Source of the DNA: Kordia sp964351775
GTDB lineage: Bacteria; Bacteroidota; Bacteroidia; Flavobacteriales; Flavobacteriaceae
Length of the DNA: 64,000 bases
NCBI GenBank assembly: GCA_964351775.1
Contig: CAYGPQ010000006.1
Span: forward strand, 7,549-71,548
Direction: 5' to 3'
Part shown: one piece after another, positions 41,970-50,725 of the stretch
Position numbering within the stretch: position 1 is the first letter of the stretch
Layout of the letters: each line of letters begins with the position of its first letter
The notes under the pieces: generated by a model
What the model saw: the letters and a program-made list of their open reading frames with translations, nothing else
Told to the model about the DNA's origin: nothing
Database searches by the model: none
Made by a program: the position numbers and the translations under genes

Positions 41970-44753
41970 ATGAAGAAATTACTATTATTGATTTTTATTG
42001 GTACCTGCTTTTGTCTAAGTGTAGCAGAGGCTCAAGAAAATAAGAGATTAAAAACCACGGATATATCAGAATTTACCAAAACTACGGCTAATCAAAAAAA
42101 GTTGGGAAAGCTTAGCGATTTAAAAATTAACCGGAAAGATAGGGTCATTAACAAATTACAATCTCTTGGTTTGGGTAACCCCGAAAATAGGAATAAATAT
42201 GTACATAAAAATAACCAATTATTAGTTGAGGTTTATGTAAAGGATGTTATTGAAACTAAGAATATACTTTCTGAATTGAAATCTATTGGTTTTGTCTTGG
42301 AAACTAAAAATGCCAAAGTAATATTGGGCTGGTTACCAGTAGACAAAATTGAGAAACTTGGCAAAATGCCAAAAATAGCTGGAGTAATACCTATTTCGCC
42401 TATGACTACAAACAGTAGCATGTTTAAAAGTTCCACCAACAAAAATAATCAATTTAACGAAGAGTTGACAGAAAGTGATTTCAATGATTTCACAGGTTAT
42501 GGGCTAGCAAATAATCAAGCAGCTGCCGCAGTGAGATCTAATATTATTAGGGAGAAATTTAAAGTAAGCGGAAAAAATGTAAAAATAGGTATTATATCAA
42601 ATTCATTTAATCTAACTGGTAATATGGAACAAAGTATATTAGATGGAGACTTGCCAGGTCCAGGCAACCCTAATGGTTTTGAGCAACCTATAACCATATT
42701 AAGAGAAGATGTTCCTGGTCCGATTTTATTTAACACTGACGAAGGAAGAGGTATGGCAGAATTGATTCATGACCTTGCACCGGACGCCGAGCTATACTTC
42801 CATACTGGATTGGGAGACTCGCAGTTGGCTTTTGCTAATGCCATTAGAGAACTAGCGAATGCTGGTTGTGATATCATTGTTGATGACCTATATGTAATTG
42901 GTGGCAGTGGTTCCGTATATCAGGAAGATGTTATAAGTGAAGCGGTAGATGAAGTGACATCGAATGGCTCAATTTATTTTTCATCTGCTGGGAATTATGC
43001 AGATGGGTCTAGCGAAAATGTATATAAATTTCATGAATCATCATATAACCCAATTGCTGTAGATATTGAAGAGGATACCTTTATCTTTCATCAATTTAAT
43101 GATGGTTCGGTTGTCTTGCCAATAGATGTATCAACAGGAACAACAACACTTGATATAATTGCTGAATGGAGTTCTCCATCGGGCTCTAGATGTGAGAATT
43201 GTCCGGATAGTAATTACGATATAGATTTTATATTTTTCGATGCAAATTTCAACATACTTAATTTGATTCAACCTGATGTTGAAGGAGATGCAAAAAATAA
43301 TGGACGAATTAATTTTAATTTTCCTAATAATTCTACAGTGTTTGTTGGCTTGTTATCTACCTTTGAATCGTTTGATTTCCCAGAAAGGGTATTACTTACA
43401 TATAATATAGTGGAATCTACAGCAACAATAGATTCTTCAATAGTTGAAGATCTTTTTAGAAATGCACCTACAATTAGAAATCAATCAAACGCAGCTTCAA
43501 CCATTAGCGTTGGTGCTACCGCTTGGTTTAATACTTTTGATGGTGCAAACTATTGGAATGACAATATTGCTGGTACTATTTTAGGGAATGGATCAATTAT
43601 AGACCCTATAGCTGTACCAAACATTCCAATTCTAAGTTATCCAGGAGCACCGAGTGCAATTTTTGATTTGGCTACAGGAGAAGAGAATATTACCAGCTCA
43701 TCTATCGGTGGTATTGGACTTTATTATGATAAAGAAGGAACCCCTTTTGCAACGGATAATTTTGGAAATATTATACCTAAGATCAACAACAAACCAGATA
43801 TTATAGCACCCGCCGGTGTTACCAATACTGTTCTAGGTAGATCCACGCAACTGCCTAATAAATTCTTCTTTGGTACATCAGCATCAGCACCAAATGCTGC
43901 TGGTGTAGCAGCTCTTTTGTTTCAAGCATCTAATTACACTTTTAATGCAGAGCAAATGAGGAATGCAATGATTTCAACAACTCAAGATATGGATAATCCT
44001 TATTTAAATGGGTATCAATCTGATATAAATGATCCGTTATTTAGTGTAGGTTTTGATTTTGCATCAGGTAACGGATTTCTACAAGCAGATTCAGCTATTG
44101 AAGGCATCATTGAACAGGTAGGTATTGAAAACTTAATAATTGTTGAGGTTTGCTCTGAAAATCCATTATCTGAGAGAAGGTATATGATTAATAACCCAAA
44201 CGGTTTTGGAATAGAAGTTACTATAGGTGCTACTACTTCTGTTAAACTACAGGACGGAAGTACGTTTGTTGACCAGTTAGTAACGGTTGTTCCTCCTGGA
44301 GAATCATATTTTTTGGTTAGTTTAGCTCAACAATATAACAACAACCCTATTAGCCTTATTACTTCTGCTAACATTAGCTATAATCAACCAGCAAGCCCAT
44401 TTGGAATTACCAGGCGTTTATTAATCGGTTTTGGTCAAGTAGAATCCTGTAATGAAAACATTTCTGGTAGGTCATTTTATCCTACAAATAATAAAACCTC
44501 AATTTCCGGTCTTACTATCTTCCCAAATCCATCTAAATCAGGTGTCTTTACTGTCTTGATCGAAGATGCTAAAGACAATACAAGTTTTGAGGTATATGAC
44601 ATGACTGGTAAGCGTATCATGAAATCTAAAAGAATTGATTTTAAAGGAGGTTATAACACATTAAAAATAGATTTATCTCAGTATAATGAAGGGATATACA
44701 TACTAAAAATTAAATCTGGTAACGAGAATTTTGTTAAAAAGCTAATTATATAG
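41970..44753 (+). CDS. Secreted S8-like protein with T9SS sorting domain, catalytic Asp replaced
   Basis: 927 residues. A signal peptide (MKKLLLLIFIGTCFCLSVAEA) is followed by an N-terminal prodomain-like part and a subtilase domain of the GIISxSFN/HDLAP/GTSASAP branch. The usual Asp is Asn211 (GIISNSFN), while His267 (ELIHDLAP) and Ser637 (FFGTSASAPNAAG) are kept. From about 640 to 840 there is a beta-sandwich-like region. The last ~75 residues (LTIFPNPSKSGVF to the KKLII end) form a type A T9SS C-terminal sorting domain, which sends the protein through the type IX system to the surface or medium. With Asn for Asp it may be slow or dead as a protease. A terminator follows at 44771-44809. Confidence 0.87.
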   Translation: MKKLLLLIFIGTCFCLSVAEAQENKRLKTTDISEFTKTTANQKKLGKLSDLKINRKDRVINKLQSLGLGNPENRNKYVHKNNQLLVEVYVKDVIETKNILSELKSIGFVLETKNAKVILGWLPVDKIEKLGKMPKIAGVIPISPMTTNSSMFKSSTNKNNQFNEELTESDFNDFTGYGLANNQAAAAVRSNIIREKFKVSGKNVKIGIISNSFNLTGNMEQSILDGDLPGPGNPNGFEQPITILREDVPGPILFNTDEGRGMAELIHDLAPDAELYFHTGLGDSQLAFANAIRELANAGCDIIVDDLYVIGGSGSVYQEDVISEAVDEVTSNGSIYFSSAGNYADGSSENVYKFHESSYNPIAVDIEEDTFIFHQFNDGSVVLPIDVSTGTTTLDIIAEWSSPSGSRCENCPDSNYDIDFIFFDANFNILNLIQPDVEGDAKNNGRINFNFPNNSTVFVGLLSTFESFDFPERVLLTYNIVESTATIDSSIVEDLFRNAPTIRNQSNAASTISVGATAWFNTFDGANYWNDNIAGTILGNGSIIDPIAVPNIPILSYPGAPSAIFDLATGEENITSSSIGGIGLYYDKEGTPFATDNFGNIIPKINNKPDIIAPAGVTNTVLGRSTQLPNKFFFGTSASAPNAAGVAALLFQASNYTFNAEQMRNAMISTTQDMDNPYLNGYQSDINDPLFSVGFDFASGNGFLQADSAIEGIIEQVGIENLIIVEVCSENPLSERRYMINNPNGFGIEVTIGATTSVKLQDGSTFVDQLVTVVPPGESYFLVSLAQQYNNNPISLITSANISYNQPASPFGITRRLLIGFGQVESCNENISGRSFYPTNNKTSISGLTIFPNPSKSGVFTVLIEDAKDNTSFEVYDMTGKRIMKSKRIDFKGGYNTLKIDLSQYNEGIYILKIKSGNENFVKKLII

Positions 44754-44770
44754 GTATTATAGATTTCCTT

Positions 44771-44809
44771 AAATGCCGTCTTGATATGTGAATTTTCGAG
44801 ACGGCATTT
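44771..44809. terminator. Terminator between the S8-like and TPR genes
   Basis: AAATGCCGTCT (44771-44781) and AGACGGCATTT (44799-44809) form a perfect 11 bp stem. It overlaps the stop of the convergent TPR gene. Confidence 0.8.
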
Positions 44810-46410
44810 TACATCTTAATAAGAAAAGTTTGTAAATTTTGACTCTTATTTAAACCAAGTTTTTTTCGTAGTTTCCATCTGGCGGTTTTAGCACTGTTAA
44901 TATTTATATTCAAAATATCACAAATTTCTTTTGTAGCAAAACCGAGTTTAATTAATGCGGCTAGTTTCATTTCAGAAGGGCTTAGTTTTTCGTTTATAGT
45001 AGTTAACCTTAAAAAGAACTCATTATGGGTTTGTTCAAATATTACTTTAAATTCTTCCCAGTTTTTATTAGACCTAAGATTTCTGCTAATTAAGTTTGTA
45101 ATATCCTTAATTTCTTTATTATTAAGGTTTTCATATTCTCCTAATTCTATTAGCTTCTTCCGTATGTTTGATAATTGCTCATTTTTTTCAATGAGCTTCA
45201 AGTTATTGGTCGTAAGTTTTTTATTTTTCTCTGCAATAATGACTTTTAGAGTTTCAATTTTAACTTTAGATAAAAACCTCTCTTTTTTTAATCGGTAATA
45301 TCTTCTGGTAATTAATGTAATAACTAGTCCCAGAAAAATAACTGCAATGACCAAAACTACAGTCGTAGATTTATTTTTCTTTTCAAAATTTAACTGACTT
45401 TTCTTAGTGTTATATAGATTCCGAATGTTTTGAATATTTACTAAATTTTGAGTATTTGGTAGTTTTCTTTCAATGGAAATTCCTAGGTTTTGATTTTCCA
45501 GTACTTTTTCAGGAAGTTCTAATTTATTATAAATTGTTGCCTTCTTATAATATATATCCCGAAGTGAACTTTTTAAATCTATATCCATAGCAAATTGTTC
45601 TGCAGTATTTAAGGAACTCATAGCGTTTTCATATTTACCCATTAAAAAATAGATATTTCCGATATTAATTTGACATTCTATAACCTCAATTTTCTTGTCT
45701 AGCGCAATAAAAAGAGCTTCGTTTTTTTTTAAAAGTTGTAAGGATTTATCTAATTGCCTTTGCTCAAAAAAGACAAGTGCAATATTTGACTCATTGATTG
45801 CGATTTGATAATCATCTAATATAGATTCATTAATTTCTAGAGCCTTATAGAGGCTTTTCAAACTTAAAGAAAGAGAGTCTATTTTTAGATAACATTCTCC
45901 AAGATTATTATACACAGCAGCAATTGATTGAGCATCTTCCATCTGCTTATATAGCTTTAAAGCTATTTGATAGGGGGCTATGGAACTTTCATACGCATCT
46001 ATCGAAAAATACAAAAGACCTATGCTATTATGTAACCTAGCAATGCCACTTATATCTTGTTCTTGTTCATAAAACTCAAGAGCTTCTATAAAGTATTTCA
46101 TTGCTGTTTCCTGTTGATCAATATACATGTAAAAAACACCAAGTACATTCTTGTTATAAGCTATTGAAGCTTCATTTTGAAGCGATTCGGCTATTATCAA
46201 AGCATTTTGTGCTAATTCCATTGCCTTTATGGGGTTACTAGGTCTAATTTCAATTGCTTTTTTTATTAAAGAATCTTGTACTTCATTTAATTGATTATGG
46301 TTACGCTGACCTTTAGCGTTAATAGAGAAACCTAATAGAAGAATTATGATCACTCTTCTTAATAAAGAAAAATGATAGTATTGTGGTATTAAAATATTTT
46401 CACCTATCAC
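44809..46410 (-). CDS. Membrane-bound TPR protein with LuxR-type helix-turn-helix
   Basis: 533 residues. A signal/anchor helix is near the start (LLRRVIIILLLGFSINAKGQ). About seven TPR repeats span 50-310 (for example AYNKNVLGVFYMYIDQQETA). A transmembrane helix lies at about 345-365 (VVLVIAVIFLGLVITLI). A coiled coil follows and the protein ends in a LuxR-like helix-turn-helix (KLGFATKEICDILNININSA then KTARWKLRKKLGL). This layout is common in Bacteroidota, where periplasmic TPRs may pass a signal across the membrane to the DNA-binding end. Its target may be a neighbour such as the S8-like gene, but that is inference. Confidence 0.82.
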   Translation of the reverse strand: MIGENILIPQYYHFSLLRRVIIILLLGFSINAKGQRNHNQLNEVQDSLIKKAIEIRPSNPIKAMELAQNALIIAESLQNEASIAYNKNVLGVFYMYIDQQETAMKYFIEALEFYEQEQDISGIARLHNSIGLLYFSIDAYESSIAPYQIALKLYKQMEDAQSIAAVYNNLGECYLKIDSLSLSLKSLYKALEINESILDDYQIAINESNIALVFFEQRQLDKSLQLLKKNEALFIALDKKIEVIECQINIGNIYFLMGKYENAMSSLNTAEQFAMDIDLKSSLRDIYYKKATIYNKLELPEKVLENQNLGISIERKLPNTQNLVNIQNIRNLYNTKKSQLNFEKKNKSTTVVLVIAVIFLGLVITLITRRYYRLKKERFLSKVKIETLKVIIAEKNKKLTTNNLKLIEKNEQLSNIRKKLIELGEYENLNNKEIKDITNLISRNLRSNKNWEEFKVIFEQTHNEFFLRLTTINEKLSPSEMKLAALIKLGFATKEICDILNININSAKTARWKLRKKLGLNKSQNLQTFLIKM

Positions 46411-46517
46411 TGAGTCATAATTTAGATTAATAATATAGTAAATTTAAAAAAGAGTATAGAAGATAAAATTGTAAAAAAGTTAACGTAACTAATAAACCAA
46501 ACTATAGCATCTTCATC

Positions 46518-46617
46518 TCATCTAAATATCTGGTTAAAGATTTTTTTAGAGTTTTCTCCAATAAGTGTTTTATAATCTCTTATAAAATTTGATTGATCAA
46601 AATAACCAGAAAAATGG
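46518..46617 (-). pseudogene. C-terminal remnant of an AraC-type regulator
   Basis: The frame on the minus strand reads HFSGYFDQSNFIRDYKTLIG, then ENSKKIFNQIFR and a stop at 46518-46520. This matches the end of the AraC regulator at 57948-58778 (AGYFDQSHFIKDYKNLIGEIP). No in-frame start or upstream domain remains. It lies between the TPR gene and the sigma54 activator. Confidence 0.75.
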
Positions 46618-46690
46618 ATAATGTTAGTTTAATTTACAGTCTCCAGTTTTGTTCACTTCTATAAAAACTGAATATATTTATTTAAAAAAC

Positions 46691-48808
46691 TTATTTCTTA
46701 AGCACAATTTCTTTCTCAATCCCAAATCGTTTCATTTTAGCAAATAGCGTTTTGTCTTTCATCTGTAATATAGTAGCCGCGCCTTTTTTACCACTAACGC
46801 GCCAATCGGTATAGTTTAAAACTTCAATAATATAATCACGTTGTAATTGTTCAAAGGATTTAAAGTCATCTACACCAGTTAAGATATTCGTTTTTGGCAT
46901 CCAGCTTCCTGGGTTAAGCGTTGTGCCGTTTTCAATAATTACGGCGCGTTCTATTAAGTTTTCCAACTCCCTTATATTACCAGGGAAATTATAATTCATT
47001 AATACTTCTATCGTTTTTTTAGACAAACGTCTAAAAGCTTTACCAGCTTTTGCTGAATATTTTTCTAAAAAGAATTGCGCCAAAAGCGGAATATCTTCTT
47101 TTCGTGCACGAAGTGGGATGTTATGTATTGGAAATACATTCAACCTATAATAAAGGTCTTCTCTAAATGTACCTTCTTTAATCATTTCTTCGAGATGTCT
47201 ATTAGTGGCAGCGATAACTCTAACATCTACTTTGATCGTTTTTGTGCCGCCCAATTCATCAAATTCACCTTCTTGTAAAACACGTAACAATTTTGATTGT
47301 AAATCAATGGGCATTTCACCAATTTCATCCAAAAATATTGTGCCGCCATCTGCCAATGAGAACTTTCCAACTTTATTTTCTGTAGCACCAGTAAAAGCAC
47401 CTTTTTTATGTCCAAACAATTCACTTTCAATCAATTCTTTTGGTAAGGTTGCACAATTAATTTTGATAAGCGGTCTGTCTTTTCGTAAACTGTGGGTATG
47501 TAATGCTCTTGCTAATAGTTCTTTTCCTGTTCCTGATTCGCCATTGACGAGCACTGTAGTATCTGTTGGAGCTACTTGGTTTACTTGTTGTAAAATTTTG
47601 GCATACGCTTCACTTTTACAGATAATATTATCCGCATTTACTTTAATGCTGATTTCTTCTTGTAAATATTCGTTTTCACTTTCAAGACGTTCTTTTAAAG
47701 ATTTTATTTCTTCTAATGCTTCATATAAGTTTAAGTCGCGGATTTTTCGTTCTGTAACATCACGTATTACAGCACAGTTGTAATCTTCTCCATTAAATTG
47801 AAGATGGTTGGCTGTAATGTCTGCTGGGAATTTTGTTCCATCTTTACGAGTTATCAGCCACTCAAAACGGATGGAACCTTTAGAAACAATTTCATCGAAA
47901 TGATCACGCCACCAATCAGGTTTTACGCTAGTGTCTAATTCAAAAATTGTAAATTGATCTAATTGCTTTTTTGAAAAACCTAATTGTTTGATGACAGAAT
48001 TACTATAATGTACCAATTCTCCTTTTCTGTTGTAAACATATATTAAATCTTCTGCATTATCTATGACGGCTTTGAATAATTGAAGTGCATTTTCCTTCAT
48101 CTGTTGTTCCGTAACATCTTGATAAACGCCTATTATTTTATAAACTTTGTCTCCTTTCAATATAGGTTTAAGAACAGCTCTAATATAACGAGGAGGTTGT
48201 GTTGTAGTCTCTAAAATTTCATCAAAAGCTGCTGCATTTCGTATGACGCCGCGCAATAAGTTTTTTACCTTTTTAGCATCCTTAAAATGATGAATTATAG
48301 TAGCTGGTAATAAATCATCCTTATCTTCTGTTTTAAATATTTTAAGTGTTTCTGTAGTTACAATGAGTGAACCATCTTGTAAATTGAGTTTCCAACCACC
48401 TACATTGGCAATTGTTTCTGTATTGTCCATTAAATTTTTATAGAAACTAGATTGCGTTATATCATTTACAACTGCGCAAATCAAATTTTTTCTATTATTT
48501 GAGAAAAATTGAGCAAAAATTTCTACTTCATAAAACTTACCATCTTTATTTTTGTGAGTAGCCTTAAAATTATAAACCTTTTCTTTTTTTACAATTTCCC
48601 AATGACCTTTCCAACTTTCTGCGGTCGCTGTTGAATTAATATCAAATATAGAAAGCTTCGTTATCTCAGTCTTTTTATAGCCTAAGCGGTTACAAAACTT
48701 TGTATTTGCATATACAATATTCCCTTCTTCATTCATCCACATTATTTCATAAGGTAGCGCTTCAACCAACCATTCTTTTACGAATGCTTCTTGTTTGTTT
48801 TGATCCAT
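46691..48808 (-). CDS. PAS-domain sigma54-dependent transcriptional activator
   Basis: 705 residues. Three PAS domains occupy about 10-125, 130-235 and 240-355. A short coiled coil then leads into the AAA+ domain (about 395-635). NGESGTGKELLARALH is Walker A, ELFGHKKGAFTGA is the GAFTGA loop that contacts sigma54, and DGGTIFLDEIGEMP is Walker B. The C-terminal 45 residues form a Fis-type helix-turn-helix. PAS domains usually sense redox, oxygen or small ligands. It is transcribed away from the pirin operon with a 165-base gap. A TGGCAC element is there, so the pirin/isochorismatase set is the likely target. Confidence 0.9.
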   Translation of the reverse strand: MDQNKQEAFVKEWLVEALPYEIMWMNEEGNIVYANTKFCNRLGYKKTEITKLSIFDINSTATAESWKGHWEIVKKEKVYNFKATHKNKDGKFYEVEIFAQFFSNNRKNLICAVVNDITQSSFYKNLMDNTETIANVGGWKLNLQDGSLIVTTETLKIFKTEDKDDLLPATIIHHFKDAKKVKNLLRGVIRNAAAFDEILETTTQPPRYIRAVLKPILKGDKVYKIIGVYQDVTEQQMKENALQLFKAVIDNAEDLIYVYNRKGELVHYSNSVIKQLGFSKKQLDQFTIFELDTSVKPDWWRDHFDEIVSKGSIRFEWLITRKDGTKFPADITANHLQFNGEDYNCAVIRDVTERKIRDLNLYEALEEIKSLKERLESENEYLQEEISIKVNADNIICKSEAYAKILQQVNQVAPTDTTVLVNGESGTGKELLARALHTHSLRKDRPLIKINCATLPKELIESELFGHKKGAFTGATENKVGKFSLADGGTIFLDEIGEMPIDLQSKLLRVLQEGEFDELGGTKTIKVDVRVIAATNRHLEEMIKEGTFREDLYYRLNVFPIHNIPLRARKEDIPLLAQFFLEKYSAKAGKAFRRLSKKTIEVLMNYNFPGNIRELENLIERAVIIENGTTLNPGSWMPKTNILTGVDDFKSFEQLQRDYIIEVLNYTDWRVSGKKGAATILQMKDKTLFAKMKRFGIEKEIVLKK

Positions 48809-48933
48809 GTCTCTTGAAATTATATTACAAAAATAGCTAAAATATTCTCATATAATGGAAATTTCTAATTAATGAGAAATTAAATTTCTGGCACACAAGT
48901 ATTAACTACTTGACTTATAGTTGTTTAAGTAAA

Positions 48934-48948
48934 TGGCACAAGATTCGT
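48934..48948 (+). promoter_or_regulatory. Candidate sigma54 promoter of the pirin operon
   Basis: TGGCAC at 48934-48939 matches the -24 element. The -12 position reads TTCGT rather than TTGC, so the match is partial. The spacing GG-N10-GT is right. It is 26 bases before the pirin start and faces the divergent sigma54 activator. Confidence 0.4.
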
Positions 48949-48973
48949 CTACTATATCCCAAACGAAACTACA

Positions 48974-49849
48974 ATGAAACGTAAAGAATTTTTAAAAAAA
49001 GCAATCGCAGGAAGTTCACTTTCCATCTTAGGATTGAGTGCTTTTGCTAAAACTAACAACGATGAAGAAAATACTTCATCAAATAATGAAAACATTGGTT
49101 ACAATCATTTACCTAATAAAGAATATAAAACGATGAATACAATACTTCATAAAGCAGACACAAGAGGAGACGCTAACCACGGATGGTTACAATCAAAACA
49201 CAGCTTTAGTTTTGCAAATTATCACAACCCAGAAAGAATGCACTTTGGTGTATTACGTGTATTAAACGATGATATTGTAGCGCCAGGTATGGGCTTTGGA
49301 ACGCATGCACATCAAAATATGGAAATTATTTCTATTCCTATGGAAGGAGATTTGGAACATAAAGACAGCATGGGGAATACCACGGTTATTAAATCTGGCG
49401 ATATTCAAGTATTAAGTGCCGGAGCTGGAATCACGCATTCTGAATACAATAAGAACAAAGACAAAAAGGTGAAATTTCTTCAAATATGGGTATTTCCAAA
49501 AAAGAAAGATGTAACACCTCGTTACGATCAAATAACCTTGGATGTGAAAGACCGTAAAAATCAATTTCAGCAAGTATTATCGCCAAATCCTGAAGATTCG
49601 GGTGTTTGGGTGCATCAAGATGCTTGGTTCAATATGACCAATTTAGATAAAGGCAAATCATTGAACTATACGCTTCAAAATCCTGAAAGAAATGGTGTGT
49701 ATGCATTTGTACTTAATGGTGATGCAACCATCAATAATCAACCATTAAACAAAAGAGATGGTTTTGGTATATGGAATACAGCAACCGTAGACATCAAAGC
49801 TGATACAGATACTGAAATCCTACTAATGGAAATTCCAATGAATTCATAA
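48974..49849 (+). CDS. Pirin family protein with N-terminal export-type leader
   Basis: 291 residues. Two cupin-like halves are present; the first carries FGTHAHQNMEII and GAGITHSEYN, the pirin metal-site histidine and glutamate region. A hydrophobic leader (MKRKEFLKKAIAGSSLSILG) precedes the domain. It lacks a twin Arg, so it is Sec-type or a cytoplasmic tail of uncertain cleavage. Some pirins have quercetinase activity; others bind transcription factors. Neighbours for isochorismatase, azoreductase and YceI point to quinone or electrophile stress. Confidence 0.87.
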   Translation: MKRKEFLKKAIAGSSLSILGLSAFAKTNNDEENTSSNNENIGYNHLPNKEYKTMNTILHKADTRGDANHGWLQSKHSFSFANYHNPERMHFGVLRVLNDDIVAPGMGFGTHAHQNMEIISIPMEGDLEHKDSMGNTTVIKSGDIQVLSAGAGITHSEYNKNKDKKVKFLQIWVFPKKKDVTPRYDQITLDVKDRKNQFQQVLSPNPEDSGVWVHQDAWFNMTNLDKGKSLNYTLQNPERNGVYAFVLNGDATINNQPLNKRDGFGIWNTATVDIKADTDTEILLMEIPMNS

Positions 49850-49906
49850 ACAGTTAAGTATAAACAAAAATTAAGTATAACAGTCAAAGACAAAAAAATA
49901 AAAAAA

Positions 49907-50656
49907 ATGAGAACAATCACATTAACAATCGCAGCATTATTAGTAAGCACTTTAACATTTGCACAATGGGATATGTACAATCCAAACCCAAACAATGATC
50001 CAGCAAACGCTTCTAAAGAGTTATTAAACCCAACCAATCATACCTTATTAATGATTGATCATGAAAGTCAAATGGCTTTTGCAGTAGAATCACAACCTAT
50101 AGAAGAATTAAGAAACAATACAGGTTTATTAGCCGCTTCGGCAACTTTATATAACGTTCCAACAATTATTACTACGGTAGCTGAACGATCTTTTAGCGGA
50201 CCTGTTTTTCCAGAAATTAGAGAATATTTCCCTAATGAAAAAGAATATATAGATCGTACTACAATGAATTCTTGGGAGGACAAACGCGTAGTTGCAGCCG
50301 TTAAGAAAACAGGAAAAAAGAAGCTTGTAATTGCAGGGCTTTGGACAGAAGTATGTACGCTTTCAGCAGCATTATCAGCATTAGAAGATGGATATGATGT
50401 ATATGTAGTAACTGATGCTTCTGGAGGAACATCACAAGAAGCACATGATATGGCAATTGCTAGAATGATACAAGCTGGTGTAAAACCAATCACTTCACTA
50501 CAATATTTATTAGAAATACACAGAGATTGGGCACGAAGCGATAAATACATGGAAGTTGTGAAAATTTCAAAACGTTACGGTGGCGCTTATGGTCTTGGAA
50601 TCGACTATATCAAAACAATGAACGAATGGGCAAAAGAAAACGAAAACAAGCACTAA
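49907..50656 (+). CDS. Secreted isochorismatase-like cysteine hydrolase
   Basis: 249 residues. A signal peptide (MRTITLTIAALLVSTLTFAQ) suggests export, which is unusual for the family. The fold is shown by LLMIDHESQMAFAV (catalytic Asp), a Lys in the middle and LVIAGLWTEVCTLSAA (nucleophilic Cys), followed by VYVVTDASGG. Members cleave isochorismate, nicotinamide-type or ureido substrates. It is the second gene of a likely operon starting with pirin, and a hairpin follows at 50682-50712. Confidence 0.88.
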   Translation: MRTITLTIAALLVSTLTFAQWDMYNPNPNNDPANASKELLNPTNHTLLMIDHESQMAFAVESQPIEELRNNTGLLAASATLYNVPTIITTVAERSFSGPVFPEIREYFPNEKEYIDRTTMNSWEDKRVVAAVKKTGKKKLVIAGLWTEVCTLSAALSALEDGYDVYVVTDASGGTSQEAHDMAIARMIQAGVKPITSLQYLLEIHRDWARSDKYMEVVKISKRYGGAYGLGIDYIKTMNEWAKENENKH

Positions 50657-50681
50657 GCATAATACGCATGCAATAACCAAC

Positions 50682-50712
50682 AAAAGTGCTCATGAAGCAA
50701 TGGGCACTTTTT
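50682..50712 (+). terminator. Intra-cluster terminator or attenuator
   Basis: AAAAGTGCTCAT and ATGGGCACTTTT form a stem with one mismatch and a short T-run, 14 bases before the amidohydrolase start. Confidence 0.6.
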
Positions 50713-50725
50713 AAAAACGTTCCAA

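Noticed and set aside
48889..48904. First TGGCAC in the pirin upstream region as sigma54 site
   Set aside because: The -12 position lacks GC, and the second TGGCAC at 48934 is better placed.
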